Below, one piece after another: positions 23,859-33,551 of a stretch of 59,084 bases of DNA (position 1 is the first letter of the stretch; every line of letters begins with the position of its first letter). The DNA is from Streptomyces oryzae (GTDB taxonomy: Bacteria > Actinomycetota > Actinomycetes > Streptomycetales > Streptomycetaceae), in NCBI RefSeq assembly GCF_017676365.1, contig NZ_JADKMA010000018.1, positions 1 through 59,084 on the forward strand. Direction: 5' to 3'. The notes beneath the pieces are model-generated. The model was not told the DNA's origin. It ran no database searches and saw nothing but the letters and a program-made list of their open reading frames with translations. A program made the position numbers and the translations under genes.

Positions 23859-26279
23859 ATGAGCACCGAATGGTCGTGGGTGTACGAAGGGTACGACCCG
23901 GCTGAGGAACGCCTGCGCGAAGCGCTGTGCACGCTGGGGAACGGATACTTCGCCACCCGTGGAGCTGCGCCGGAGGCCGAGGCGGACGACCACCACTACC
24001 CCGGCACCTATGCGGCGGGCTGCTACGACCGGCTGCGATCGGTGGTGGCGGGGCATCAGGTGGAGAACGAGGACATGGTCAACCTCCCGAACTGGTTGCC
24101 GCTGCGCTTCCGGATCAGTGAGAGAAGCGGAAGCGGCCCTGCCGCGGACTGGTGGTCGCCGGACCAGCCCGGCCTCCTGAAGTACCGGCAGTCTCTCGAC
24201 CTGAAAGCGGGCAGCCTGGCGAGAGATCTCCTTTGGGAGGACGCGGCCGGGCGCCGGCTGCGGGTCGGCCAGCAGCGTCTCGTGCACATGGGTCAGCCGC
24301 ACCTCGCTGCTCTGCGCACGACGTTCACCGCCGAGAACTGGTCCGGGGCGCTGGACGTCGAGGCGGAACTGGACGCCACTGTCACCAACAGCGGTGTGGC
24401 ACGGTACCGGGAGTTGTCGGGGCACCATCTGACGTCGCTCGAGGCAGGCGAAGCCGCGGATGACGTCGTATGGGTGCGGTGCCGTACGAGGAATTCGTGC
24501 ATCACGGTGGCACAGGCGGCGCGGCTGCGGTGCTCGGCGGGGGAGGGGAGTCTGATGCGGCCCGGCCCGCGGTCCGAAGGCCGCGCCCTGCAGTGTCTGA
24601 CGCTGCCCCTGCGCTCCGGCGTGAGCGTTCACGTGGACAAGACGGTGGCGATGTTCATGTCAGGCGACCGGGGTATCAGCGACCCGCTCAGCGCCGCCAC
24701 CGAGGCGGCGAGCCGAGCTCCGGGCTTTCCGGAGCTCGTGGTCTCCCACCACCGGGCGTGGCGGCACCTGTGGCAGCGGGCGCATCTGGACGTGCCGGGC
24801 ATCACGGGGCGCATCCTGCGGCTCCATCTCTTCCACATCCTCCAGACCCTCTCCCCGCACACCGCCGGTCTCGACGTCGGTGTACCGGCCCGAGGGCTGC
24901 ACGGAGAGGCTTACCGGGGGCATGTCTTCTGGGACGAGCTGTTCGTTCTCCCCTACTTCAACCTGCACTTTCCCGAGGTCTCCAAGGCACTGCTCAACTA
25001 CCGCCACCGCAGGCTGCCCGCGGCACGGCGCAACGCCGCCGAGGCCGGGCACACCGGTGCCATGTTTCCGTGGCAGAGCGGCAGTGATGGCCGCGAAGAA
25101 ACCCAGACGCTGCATCTCAACCCCCGCTCCCATCGCTGGCTGCCCGACAGGTCGAGGCTGCAGCACCACGTCGGCTCGGCGATTGCGTACAACGTCTGGC
25201 GCTACGCCGAAACGACCGGGGACCGGGAGTTCCTCCACACCAATGGCGCGGAGATGCTGCTGGAGATCGCCAGGTTCTGGTCCGGGCTGGCCGAGTACGA
25301 TCCCGCGCACGAGCGGTACCGCATCCGGGGGGTGATGGGCCCGGACGAATACCACGAGGCGTATCCCGACTCCGAACGTCCTGGGGTCGATGACAACGCC
25401 TACACCAATGTGACGGCTTCCTGGGTGCTCACCCGGGCCCTGGAACTCGTCGGCCGGCTTCCGCACCCGCGGAGAGATCACCTCTTCGCGGACATGGCGC
25501 TCACCGACGAAGAACTGGCGCGCTGGGAGGACGTTTCCCGGCGCTTGCGGATTCCCTTCCACCGCGGCGTCATCGACCAGTTCGACGGCTATCACTTGCT
25601 GGCCGAGCTGGACTGGGAGCGCTATCGCGCCCGCTACGGGGAGATTCGCCGGCTGGACCGTCTCCTGGAGGCCGAGGGCGATACAGTCAACCGCTATCAG
25701 GTCTCCAAGCAGGCCGATGTCCTGATGCTCGGATACCTGTTCTCGCCGGCGGAGCTGGCAGCGGTCTTCCACCGGCTGGGGTACCGCCTCGACGACGAGA
25801 CCTGGGACCGCACGGTCGACTTCTACCTCCCCCGAACCAGTCACGGCTCCACGCTCAGTGGCCTGGTGCACGGCTGGCTGCTCTCGCGCGAACGTCGCCC
25901 GGACGCGTGGCATTACATGCAGGAGGCGCTGCTGGGGGATGTCGCCGACGTCCAGGGAGGGACGACGCCCGAAGGCATTCACCTGGGGGCCATGGGCGGC
26001 ACTCTCGACCTCGTGCAGCGAGGGCTGGCCGGGCTGGAAGTCCGGGACGACACACTCCATGTCGACCCGGCGCCCATCCCGGAGCTGTGCACCTACGGCT
26101 TCGCGGTCCGTTTCCGCGAGCACTGGGGCGTGAGCGTCCAGATGCGCGGTGACATCTTGAAAGTGAGCCTCCCGCTGTCGGAGCGATCGCCGCTGCGCTT
26201 CTCCGTACGCGGGCGTGCCGTGACCGTACCTCCGGGTGAGACCTGCACCATCAGCCTCGGGGGGCCCGCCGGAAACTGA
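23859..26279 (+). CDS. Glycoside hydrolase family 65 disaccharide phosphorylase-like protein
   Basis: This 806-residue protein matches GH65 from end to end. The N-terminal beta-sandwich starts EWSWVYEGYDPAEERLREAL. The (alpha/alpha)6 barrel is in the middle, with the catalytic acid Glu in GVMGPDEYHE and the phosphate-site region SQ/SLHG-like SHGSTLSGLVHG near residue 670. A small C-terminal beta domain follows. Family members phosphorolyse trehalose, maltose or kojibiose. No beta-phosphoglucomutase gene, a frequent partner, lies nearby. Substrate not determined. Confidence 0.9.
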   Translation: MSTEWSWVYEGYDPAEERLREALCTLGNGYFATRGAAPEAEADDHHYPGTYAAGCYDRLRSVVAGHQVENEDMVNLPNWLPLRFRISERSGSGPAADWWSPDQPGLLKYRQSLDLKAGSLARDLLWEDAAGRRLRVGQQRLVHMGQPHLAALRTTFTAENWSGALDVEAELDATVTNSGVARYRELSGHHLTSLEAGEAADDVVWVRCRTRNSCITVAQAARLRCSAGEGSLMRPGPRSEGRALQCLTLPLRSGVSVHVDKTVAMFMSGDRGISDPLSAATEAASRAPGFPELVVSHHRAWRHLWQRAHLDVPGITGRILRLHLFHILQTLSPHTAGLDVGVPARGLHGEAYRGHVFWDELFVLPYFNLHFPEVSKALLNYRHRRLPAARRNAAEAGHTGAMFPWQSGSDGREETQTLHLNPRSHRWLPDRSRLQHHVGSAIAYNVWRYAETTGDREFLHTNGAEMLLEIARFWSGLAEYDPAHERYRIRGVMGPDEYHEAYPDSERPGVDDNAYTNVTASWVLTRALELVGRLPHPRRDHLFADMALTDEELARWEDVSRRLRIPFHRGVIDQFDGYHLLAELDWERYRARYGEIRRLDRLLEAEGDTVNRYQVSKQADVLMLGYLFSPAELAAVFHRLGYRLDDETWDRTVDFYLPRTSHGSTLSGLVHGWLLSRERRPDAWHYMQEALLGDVADVQGGTTPEGIHLGAMGGTLDLVQRGLAGLEVRDDTLHVDPAPIPELCTYGFAVRFREHWGVSVQMRGDILKVSLPLSERSPLRFSVRGRAVTVPPGETCTISLGGPAGN

Positions 26280-26320
26280 GGCGGGAGGTTCCCTGCACAG
26301 TGCCCGGTCCCGGCCTTCCT

Positions 26321-27274
26321 TCAGACAGCAGGCCGCGCGAGGAGTTGCCCACCGGAGTCCGGGACATCACTCCCGCCGCGGACCACAACCACCGAGCAGT
26401 GCGCGTGATGGAGAACCGCGGTGCTGACCGAGCCCAGACGGAGGCCGGCGAAGCCGCCTTTGCCTCTGCTCCCGACCACGAGGAGCCGGGCCGAACGGCT
26501 TGCCTCGATCAGCGCCTGCCGCGCCCGCTCCCGTACCGTCCGACGCTCGACCGTGACCCCGGGGTAGCGCTCGCCCCACCCGGACAGCAGCTCTGCCAGC
26601 AGTCGCTCCTCACCCGCTCGGAGCTCCCCGGGAGCCTTCGCGTACCTCAGTTCGGGATCCTCCGGGGGCACGGGCGGTACGCGCCACTCCGACCAGGCGT
26701 GCAGAGCCACGAGAGGCTCCCCGCACGCGGCGGCCTCGGCGAAGGCGAAAGCCGTCGCGGCCTCTGCGGCGGGCGAGCCGTCGATGCCCACAACGATGGG
26801 CGCGGCGGGCACCGGGGTAGCGCGGACCACCATCACGGGCCCCGCGGCATGCGTCGTCAGATGCCTGGAGACGGAACCGAGCAGGCCACTGGCGATGCCG
26901 CTGCTCCCGCTGCTGCCGACGACGGTCATCAGCGCGTCCCGGGACAGTTCTGCGAGCACCTGGCGCGGGTCGCCCATCGCCAGCGTGGTGCTGATCTCGA
27001 CCTCCGGTGCGACAGCCCGCGCGGCGGACTCGGCCTCGGCCAGCACGCGCTCCCCGCCCTCCCGCAGGGCCTTCTCCCCGGCTTCGTCCAGTACGGAGGC
27101 GATTCCCGGAGGCGGCACCAGGCTGACGGCGTAGACGATCCGCAACTGCGCAGCGTGGCACGCTGCTTCCCGGGCGGCCTGTTCCACTGCGGCCCCGGCC
27201 GGGGGTGAACCGTCCGTGCCTACGACTGTCTGCGGCAGCTGCACGGGAATCTCCCGCCCTCGCTCTTGCGTCAC
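26321..27274 (-). CDS. Tandem-domain universal stress protein
   Basis: This 317-residue protein has two Usp domains. The first starts QTVVGTDGSPPAG and ends GSSGSSGIASGLLGSVSRHL...PVMVVR. The second starts APIVVGIDGSPAAEAA and ends GSRGKGGFAGLRLGSVS...CSVVVVRG. Both keep the G-2x-G-9x-G(S/T) ATP-binding pattern. Such double Usps are strongly induced under hypoxia in Actinobacteria. The GTG at 27274 is preferred to an upstream frame extension. It diverges from a second Usp gene. Confidence 0.92.
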   Translation of the reverse strand: MTQERGREIPVQLPQTVVGTDGSPPAGAAVEQAAREAACHAAQLRIVYAVSLVPPPGIASVLDEAGEKALREGGERVLAEAESAARAVAPEVEISTTLAMGDPRQVLAELSRDALMTVVGSSGSSGIASGLLGSVSRHLTTHAAGPVMVVRATPVPAAPIVVGIDGSPAAEAATAFAFAEAAACGEPLVALHAWSEWRVPPVPPEDPELRYAKAPGELRAGEERLLAELLSGWGERYPGVTVERRTVRERARQALIEASRSARLLVVGSRGKGGFAGLRLGSVSTAVLHHAHCSVVVVRGGSDVPDSGGQLLARPAV

Positions 27275-27365
27275 GTCCGTCCGTTCTTCGTACGGTCGCG
27301 CACCGCGGGACCCTCGGCAACCGGAGGCCGGATGCGCTCGCGTGGCCGGAAGCACCCATCGGTGA

Positions 27366-27380
27366 TCCCCTGAGAGGGGA
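27366..27380. promoter_or_regulatory. Inverted repeat between divergent usp genes
   Basis: TCCCCT-GAG-AGGGGA is a perfect 6-base inverted repeat in the 155-base divergent promoter. It may be an operator or the stem of a 5' leader of the rightward gene. The regulator is unknown. Confidence 0.3.
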
Positions 27381-27429
27381 GGCGGGAGGCCGATTGCCCG
27401 TAGACAGCGCCAGAGGGAGACGTTGCCCG

Positions 27430-28305
27430 GTGAACGCGGTGGTGGTCGGGGTCGACGGTTCCGACGAGAGCCTGAGAGCTGCCCGCTGGGCGGCTGCGGA
27501 GGCCGCCTGGCGCGGTATCCGGCTGCACATCGTCACGGCGGTGGGCCGGCGAAGGACGCCCGACCTCGGCACCGGCACCGGCACCGGCACCGAGCGTGGC
27601 CGGACGGCGCCCTGGCCGGAGCAGAACCTCCGGGCGGCGGCCGAGGCCGCGACCGAAGTCTCGCCGGGGCTGGGCATCGACGAGGACGTGCTCGGCGAGA
27701 GTCCGGTGCGGGCGCTGCTGCACGCGGCCGAGGGCGCACCCGTACTCGCCATCGGGTCCCGGGCGCTGGGACCGGTCACGGGGTTCTTCCTGGGCTCGGT
27801 CGGGCTGTCGGTCATCGCCCACGCCACCATGCCGGTCGTTGCGGTGCGGCACCCCGACGCCAGGAGCCAGGGCGCTGCGGCACCCGTCGTTGTGGGCGTG
27901 GACCTGACGCACGCTTACGCTCCGCTCGTGGACTTCGCCTTCGGGACGGCGGACCGCCGCGGAGCGGTCCTCCGTGTCGCCCACGCGTGGAGCGTGCAGG
28001 CCCTCTACTCGTATCCGTCCGCGTTGCCGGACCCGGCCGTCCTGGTCCGCGCGGGAGACCGTGCCGAGGCCGAGCTGGACCGGGCGCTGGAACCTTGGCG
28101 GCGCCGCTTTCCGCACGTCGGAGTGGAAACCGAGCCGGCCATGGGGGCCAGTGCCCCGTTTCTCGTCGAGAGCAGCAAGGGCGCGAGCCTGCTCGTGGTG
28201 GGCCGTCGGCTGCGCGGCCATCCGTTTCCCACCCGGATCGGTCCGGTCACCCATGCGGCCCTGCATCACGCCGCGTGCCCGGTCGCCGTCGTGCCGCACG
28301 AATAG
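27430..28305 (+). CDS. Tandem-domain universal stress protein
   Basis: This 291-residue protein has two Usp domains. The first begins VVVGVDGSDESLRAARWAA and contains GSRALGPVTGFFLGSVGLSV. The second begins PVVVGVDLTHAY and ends VVGRRLRGHPFPTRIGPVTHAALHH. The second nucleotide-binding glycine pattern is less perfect than the first. Between residues 46 and 54 a GGCACC hexamer repeated four times encodes Gly-Thr units. The GTG start at 27430 lies just before the first strand. It converges on the cation ATPase gene with seven bases between stops. Confidence 0.9.
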   Translation: MNAVVVGVDGSDESLRAARWAAAEAAWRGIRLHIVTAVGRRRTPDLGTGTGTGTERGRTAPWPEQNLRAAAEAATEVSPGLGIDEDVLGESPVRALLHAAEGAPVLAIGSRALGPVTGFFLGSVGLSVIAHATMPVVAVRHPDARSQGAAAPVVVGVDLTHAYAPLVDFAFGTADRRGAVLRVAHAWSVQALYSYPSALPDPAVLVRAGDRAEAELDRALEPWRRRFPHVGVETEPAMGASAPFLVESSKGASLLVVGRRLRGHPFPTRIGPVTHAALHHAACPVAVVPHE

Positions 28306-28312
28306 GCCGGCC

Positions 28313-31024
28313 TCAGGCCGCTTTACGACGCCGTCGCAGCGAACGCCGCAGTTCGTCGGTGCCCCAGACCAGCACGGGGAACGTCAGCAGCAGCGCCACG
28401 ACGTCCCAGGGCAACGGGGCGGTTCCGAAGACGCTCTGGAAGGGTGGCGCCCAGACCAGCACGGCCGTGAAGACGAGTTCGAAGCCGATGCCCGCCAGCA
28501 GCAGGGGATTGGTCGTCAGTCCGACCTCGCGCAACGACGCCCGGTCGGTCCGGGCCGCCATCGCGGTGCCGACCTGGCACATGACGATGCCTGCGAACGT
28601 GGCAGTGGTGGCGGTGAGGTAATCCTGGTGCATGGCGCTGCCCGCGGAGGTGGAGGTGCCGGGTGTCCAGCCGGCACGCCACAGTACGTAGAAGTAGGCC
28701 CCCATCACGAGCACGGTGGAGACCAGCCCGAGAGAGGCCCATGCCCGGATCAGCATGTCCTTGGTGATCACCCCGGAGCCGTGCCCGGGACGCCGGGGAG
28801 GTCGTGTCATCAGTCCGGGTTCGGCTGGTTCCCGGCCCAGTGCCAGGGCGGGCAGCGTCTCGGTGCCCAGGTCGATCGCGAGGATCTGCAAGACAGTCAG
28901 GGGCAGCGGGATCGCGCCGCCACTGAGCGCGTACACCAGGAACGGCACGATCTCCGGGACGGCGTGCGCGAAGATGTAGAGGATGAATTTGCGGACGTTG
29001 TCGTAGACCCGGCGTCCGGACTCCACGGCCTTGACGATGGTGGCGAAGTTGTCGTCCGTGAGGACCATCGTGGAGGCTTCTCTGGCCACGTCCGTGCCGG
29101 ACAGTCCCATGGCGACGCCGATGTGTGCCCGGTGCAGTGCCGGTGCGTCGTTGACCCCGTCACCGGTCATCGCAACGATCTGGCCCTGGTCCCGCAGGGC
29201 GTCCGCCACCCGCAGTTTCGTCTCCGGAGAGGCCCGGGCGAACACCACTTCACCGGGCGCGGCGAGCAGTTCGTCCAGCCGCTGTTCGCTGACCGACTCG
29301 GCATCCGCGAGCACGCTCAGTCCGGGATCACCGATACCCACCTCCCGAGCCACCGCGGCGGCGGTGCTGCCGTTGTCGCCCGTGACAACGTGCACCCGCA
29401 GCCCGGCGTCGTGACAGCGGCGTACCGCATCGGCGACCTCGGGACGTGGCGGATCGTGGAGTCCGACGAGACCCAGCAGCTCCAGGTCACACTCGACGTC
29501 CTCCCGCCGCGACGGCAGGCCGTCGGCCTCCAGCGTCCGTGTCGCGACGGCGAGAACGCGCAGCCCGTCGTGCGCCATCGCGTCGACGGCCTCGCGCGCC
29601 GCCGTGGTGTCCGCTCCGCCGGCGAGCCGGGGCAGCACCGCTTCCGGAGCGCCCTTGACGCTGACCGTCGGTTCGCCCTGCAGTTCGCTGACGACCGACA
29701 TCGTCCGCAGCCGGGGGTCGAAGCGGAACAGGGCTCGTCTGCGCAGGTCCCGGGCGTCGAGGTCCACGGCCTGACCCAGGTGCGCGGCCCCCTCGACCAG
29801 CGCGACCTCTGTGGGATCGCCGGCAAGCTCCCCGCTCTCCGAGCGGCTGACTGTCGTGCACTCGGACATCGCTTGCGCGAGTCTGACGACGTCTTTCCCC
29901 TGGCGCTGTCCCTCTTCCCTCTGGTTCTGGCCCTCGGCGCTGTGTTCCCCACCGGTGGGCGTCCACACGGACCGCAGACGCATGCGGTTGCGGGTCAGGG
30001 TGCCGGTCTTGTCGGTGCAGATCACATGCGTCGAGCCCAGCGTCTCGACCGCGCTGAGGCGTTTGACGACCGCTCCCTGCCGCGCCAGCAGCCGCACCCC
30101 CATGGCCAGCGCGAGCGTGATGGTCGGGAGCAGCCCTTCGGGGACGTTCGCCACCAGCAGCCCGATCGCGAACGTCAGGGCGTCCTTCAACGGAAGGCCC
30201 GATGCTGCCCCGATGACGAGAAGGACGGCTCCCATTCCGACAGCGACTGCCGCGATCAACCAGGCCACCCGCTTGACCTGGCGTTCCAGCGGACTGCCCT
30301 CGCGTCGGGTGCGCTGGCTGAGCGCAGCGATACGGCCCAGTTCGGTGTGCCGGCCGGTTGCGAAGACGACGGCTTTGGCCTGTCCCTCCACGCAAGCGGT
30401 GCCACTGAAGGCCAGATTCGGTTCGCGCAGAGTGGGAGCACCGGCCACGGTCCGGGTCGCTGCCCGCTCCACGGGTGCGGACTCGCCCGTCAGCATCGAC
30501 AGGTCGATCTCCACCGCACCTTCCACCAGCCGCACGTCGGCCGGGACCTTGTCGCCTTCTTCCAGGACGATCAGGTCGCCGGGAACGAGTTGAGTCGCCT
30601 CCACGGTCTGCTCCTGGCCGTCGCGTACCACCCGTGAATGCGCGGGGAGGAAGGTGGCCAGCGCCTCGACCGCGCGTTCCGCCTGGCGCTCCTGGAGCAG
30701 CGCGAACCCGGCATTCAGGAGGATGACGGCGACGATCGCCATCCCCAGCACGCTCGTCCCGGCCACGAAGGCCAGCCCTCCGGCCCCCCACAGCAACAGG
30801 GCGAGCGGGTGCACCAGCTGGCGCCCCAGTTCGCGCCGCAGCCGGCCTCGTTGCTCCCTGCGGACCTCGTTGGGACCGTATACGGCCGCCCGCCGCTCCG
30901 CCTCCCGGCGGGACAGCCCCTGCGGCCCGGTCCTGAGATCCTGCCGCAGACGGGCCAGCGGCTCACGCGGGTCGACCTCCACGGGGAGCGCTGACTCCTC
31001 CGACTCCGGCGTGGCTGGCTGCAT
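28313..31024 (-). CDS. P-type cation ATPase (P2-like, Ca2+/Na+-type)
   Basis: This 903-residue membrane pump has an N-terminal cation-ATPase domain ([19 protein letters not shown]), actuator [14 protein letters not shown] and phosphorylation Asp in [14 protein letters not shown]. The hinge is [21 protein letters not shown] (cited in part), and membrane helices follow, with [20 protein letters not shown] at the C-terminal module. This is the PMA1/SERCA-like class rather than the heavy-metal class. Similar genes accompany usp genes in hypoxia clusters. The ion is not determined. It probably shares a transcript with the DUF302 and protease genes upstream. Confidence 0.9.
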   Translation of the reverse strand: MQPATPESEESALPVEVDPREPLARLRQDLRTGPQGLSRREAERRAAVYGPNEVRREQRGRLRRELGRQLVHPLALLLWGAGGLAFVAGTSVLGMAIVAVILLNAGFALLQERQAERAVEALATFLPAHSRVVRDGQEQTVEATQLVPGDLIVLEEGDKVPADVRLVEGAVEIDLSMLTGESAPVERAATRTVAGAPTLREPNLAFSGTACVEGQAKAVVFATGRHTELGRIAALSQRTRREGSPLERQVKRVAWLIAAVAVGMGAVLLVIGAASGLPLKDALTFAIGLLVANVPEGLLPTITLALAMGVRLLARQGAVVKRLSAVETLGSTHVICTDKTGTLTRNRMRLRSVWTPTGGEHSAEGQNQREEGQRQGKDVVRLAQAMSECTTVSRSESGELAGDPTEVALVEGAAHLGQAVDLDARDLRRRALFRFDPRLRTMSVVSELQGEPTVSVKGAPEAVLPRLAGGADTTAAREAVDAMAHDGLRVLAVATRTLEADGLPSRREDVECDLELLGLVGLHDPPRPEVADAVRRCHDAGLRVHVVTGDNGSTAAAVAREVGIGDPGLSVLADAESVSEQRLDELLAAPGEVVFARASPETKLRVADALRDQGQIVAMTGDGVNDAPALHRAHIGVAMGLSGTDVAREASTMVLTDDNFATIVKAVESGRRVYDNVRKFILYIFAHAVPEIVPFLVYALSGGAIPLPLTVLQILAIDLGTETLPALALGREPAEPGLMTRPPRRPGHGSGVITKDMLIRAWASLGLVSTVLVMGAYFYVLWRAGWTPGTSTSAGSAMHQDYLTATTATFAGIVMCQVGTAMAARTDRASLREVGLTTNPLLLAGIGFELVFTAVLVWAPPFQSVFGTAPLPWDVVALLLTFPVLVWGTDELRRSLRRRRKAA

Positions 31025-31139
31025 GACGGTGCTCCGGTGGCTGGTCCGCTACCTGATCAGGCCGACTTCAAGCGCGCCGGTCCCGGTGGGGTCGGGAATG
31101 GTCGTACGCCGGGGAGTCGTCGTACGCGCCGGGGAGCCG

Positions 31140-31544
31140 TCAGCTCGGCGATGTGGTGCGCAGGGTGTCGAGGGCTGATTGGATGCGGGCGGCGGCTTCT
31201 TCTGCGATCGGCTGCATCTCGGTGCGTTCGGGCACGGCGACCATGACGTCGGGGTCGAGGGCCTGTACCACGGTCTTGCCGTTCTCGGCCGTGCGGACCA
31301 CGACGTTGCACGGGAGCAGCAGGCCGACTTCTCGTTCGACGTCCAGGGCACGGTGGGCCAGCTGGGGGTTGCAGGCGCCCAGGATCACGTAGTTCTCCAT
31401 GGTGTGGCCCAGCTTTTCCCGGAGGGTGGCGGTCACGTCGATCTCGGTGAGGGTGCCGAAGCCCTGTTCCATGAAGGCTTCTTTCACTTTCGGGACCGCC
31501 TGCTCGTAGGGCAGGTCGAGGGTGATGGTGCGGGCGTAGTCCAT
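31140..31544 (-). CDS. DUF302 protein
   Basis: This 134-residue protein belongs almost entirely to the DUF302 domain. It has DLPYEQAVPKVKEAFMEQGFG at the N terminus (cited in part), LGACNPQLAHRAL in the middle and VGLLLPCNVVVR near residue 85. The conserved NP and CNV segments are kept. The family's function is unknown; it is common near cation ATPases, hydrogenases and dormancy genes. The ATG at 31544 is preferred because upstream residues are low complexity. The genes on either side lie about 115 bases away in the same direction. Confidence 0.85.
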   Translation of the reverse strand: MDYARTITLDLPYEQAVPKVKEAFMEQGFGTLTEIDVTATLREKLGHTMENYVILGACNPQLAHRALDVEREVGLLLPCNVVVRTAENGKTVVQALDPDVMVAVPERTEMQPIAEEAAARIQSALDTLRTTSPS

Positions 31545-31660
31545 CTCTGTGGCTCTCCCTACTGTCGCCGCCGGTCCGCGGCGCGTGAGTCGCCTGTTTC
31601 CAGAGGAGCAGAGCACGGGGGCTCCTGCCACGTGTACCCGCCCGATCGGGGGGCACCCGC

Positions 31661-32221
31661 TCAGACGCCGCCGTGGTCCGCACTGAGACACGTGGATGCC
31701 GATTCGCCATCGCGGCCGGGACGCGCGCGGAACCGTGGGTCGCAAAGTTCCTCTACGACCCGTTCGGTCAACGGTCCGACTGCCTCGGCGATCCGGGGCG
31801 TCAGTCCGGTGCCGAAGCCGGTGTCCGCAGCCTCGACGCCGTAGACCACCAGGCGCCGGGGGAGCCGGTCCAGGGCGTGGGCGAGCCGCAGTGCGTCGCC
31901 GAGGCCGAGGCCGTGCGAGCTTGCGTCGGCGGCAGGGGGCAGCACGAGGCCGTCGGCTTCCAGACGGTGCACCCGCCCCGGAGCCGGCGGTGAGTTCCGG
32001 GCGGCGTCGACCACGACGCCCAGGTCTGCGCTCTCCCAGAGGGCGAGCAGCCGGGCGGGCTCCCCGTCGCTCACGTGCAGCCCCACGGACGCGGACAGCG
32101 TGCCCTCCTCGACCTGGCGCGTGAGGCGGGTGATCACAGCCGGGCCGACGCCGTCGTCGCGGCGGTGGATGTTGCCGATCCCGATGACGACGATGCGCGA
32201 GGAGACGTGCGGAGGGCTCAC
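31661..32221 (-). CDS. Hydrogenase maturation protease (HyaD/HycI family)
   Basis: This 186-residue endopeptidase removes the C-terminal extension of a [NiFe]-hydrogenase large subunit after nickel insertion. The N-terminal motif IVVIGIGNIHRRDDGVGPAV includes the nickel-sensing Asp, and VVVDAARNSPPAPG includes the second acidic residue. The late His lies in LVVYGVEAADTGFGTGLTP or the nearby SSHGLGLGDAL. The GTG at 32221 has AAGGA upstream. It diverges from the hydrogenase operon, whose large subunit has a matching cleavable tail. Confidence 0.92.
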   Translation of the reverse strand: MSPPHVSSRIVVIGIGNIHRRDDGVGPAVITRLTRQVEEGTLSASVGLHVSDGEPARLLALWESADLGVVVDAARNSPPAPGRVHRLEADGLVLPPAADASSHGLGLGDALRLAHALDRLPRRLVVYGVEAADTGFGTGLTPRIAEAVGPLTERVVEELCDPRFRARPGRDGESASTCLSADHGGV

Positions 32222-32248
32222 TCCGTCCTTCCTACCGCGGCACGCGGA

Positions 32249-32266
32249 GCGAGTGGCGCCACTCGC
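32249..32266. promoter_or_regulatory. 18-base perfect palindrome in hydrogenase promoter region
   Basis: GCGAGTGGCGCCACTCGC is self-complementary over all 18 bases. It lies 28 bases upstream of the protease gene and 128 bases upstream of the hydrogenase operon. A second smaller dyad CAGACG-TC-CGTCTG follows at 32292-32305. These may be operators for a dimeric regulator of both units. Confidence 0.45.
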
Positions 32267-32393
32267 GTGCGGCCACCGTACGGAGGGACGACAGACGTCC
32301 GTCTGGGCCCATCCCCGTGGTCGGTGGGTCCGGGAGGCCGGGGTCGCGCTTGATACTGGCCGCGTCCCAGCCCCCCGCACCGGGAGATGAGCG

Positions 32394-33551
32394 ATGACTG
32401 TCGGCACACCGGCGAGCACGGTGCTCGACAAGGACGGGCTGGACGCGCTCATCGCGCTGCTGGCCGGAGACGGGCGCACGGTGATCGGGCCGACCGTGCG
32501 CGACCAGGCCATCGTGCTGGCCGAGATCACGAGCGGCGCCGAGCTGCCGTACGGGTGGGGGGTGGAGCTGGAGGCCGGGCACTACCGGCTGCGGTCCCGA
32601 ACCGACGGGGCGGCCTTCGCGCACAGCGCGGGCCCTCAGTCGTGGAAGACGTACCTGCATCCGCAGCGCGAGCGCCAGTGGACCGCCGACCTCACGGCGG
32701 ACGGCGACATGGAGGTCAGGGAAGAGACGAGCCAGCCGCCGGCGTACGCGTTCATCGGGGTGCGGCCCTGTGACCTGCGGGCGATCGCCATCCAGGACCG
32801 GGTGCTCGGCGGTGGCCCGCACGCCGACACGCGGTACGCGGCCCGTCGTCGGCAGGCGTTCGTGGTGGCGGTTGAGTGCACCGAGCCGGGTGCCACCTGC
32901 TTCTGTGTGTCCATGGGGACCGGACCGGCCGTCGGCCCCGGCTACGATCTGGCCCTCACCGAGGTGGTCGACGGCGGTGGCCATCGCTTTCTGGCCCGGG
33001 CGGGCAGCGCTGAGGGCGAGGAAGTGCTCTCCCGGTTGCCGCACGTACCGGCCGACGAGGAGACCGCGGGCACGGCCCGCAGGCTGGTCGAGGAAGCAGC
33101 GGGGCGGATGGGGCGCACGATGCCCGAGGTGGACTTGCGGGCCCTCATGCAGGAGACGCTGGACGCCGACCGCTGGAACGACGTCACCGCGCGCTGCCTG
33201 ACCTGCGGCAACTGCACCATGGCCTGCCCCACGTGCTTCTGCACCAGCGTGGAGGACGTCACCGATCTGACCGGTGAGCACGCGGAGCGGTGGCGGCGGT
33301 GGGAGTCCTGTTTCGACGTGGACTTCACCCACCTGTCCGCCGGCCCGGTCCGGGCGTCGCCGCTCAGCCGCTACCGGCAGTGGCTCACCCACAAGGTCGG
33401 CACCTGGCACGACCAGTTCGACAGCACGGGGTGCGTGGGCTGCGGCCGGTGCATCGTGTGGTGCCCGGTCGGTATCGACATCACCGAGGAGGCCCACGCG
33501 CTCAACGCCGAGCGGGCAGCGGCCAGGGGCGCAGGGGAGGTGTCGCGGTGA
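32394..33551 (+). CDS. hyhB: [NiFe]-hydrogenase beta subunit, two [4Fe-4S] clusters
   Basis: This 385-residue protein is of the sulfhydrogenase-beta/4Fe-4S dicluster family. It relays electrons between the hydrogenase module and the FAD subunit. One cluster motif is at C268-x2-C-x2-C-x3-CP (LTCGNCTMACP) and the second at C347-x2-C-x2-C-x3-CP (CVGCGRCIVWCP). Additional cysteines occur at GATCFC. First gene of five with overlapping or one-base junctions. ATG with GGGAG upstream. The order β-cNMP-γ-δ-α supports a group 3b, NAD(P)-linked cytoplasmic enzyme. Confidence 0.9.
   Translation: MTVGTPASTVLDKDGLDALIALLAGDGRTVIGPTVRDQAIVLAEITSGAELPYGWGVELEAGHYRLRSRTDGAAFAHSAGPQSWKTYLHPQRERQWTADLTADGDMEVREETSQPPAYAFIGVRPCDLRAIAIQDRVLGGGPHADTRYAARRRQAFVVAVECTEPGATCFCVSMGTGPAVGPGYDLALTEVVDGGGHRFLARAGSAEGEEVLSRLPHVPADEETAGTARRLVEEAAGRMGRTMPEVDLRALMQETLDADRWNDVTARCLTCGNCTMACPTCFCTSVEDVTDLTGEHAERWRRWESCFDVDFTHLSAGPVRASPLSRYRQWLTHKVGTWHDQFDSTGCVGCGRCIVWCPVGIDITEEAHALNAERAAARGAGEVSR

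Noticed and set aside
27275..27429. DosR/DevR-type box between the usp genes (GGGACCCTCGGCA)
   Set aside because: Only one half of the palindrome GGGACT-WW-AGTCCC is kept; about nine of fourteen positions match, which is not convincing in such GC-rich DNA.
32330..32345. DevR-like GGGTCCGGGAGGCC upstream of the hydrogenase operon
   Set aside because: The spacing and centre do not fit the known consensus; too few positions match.
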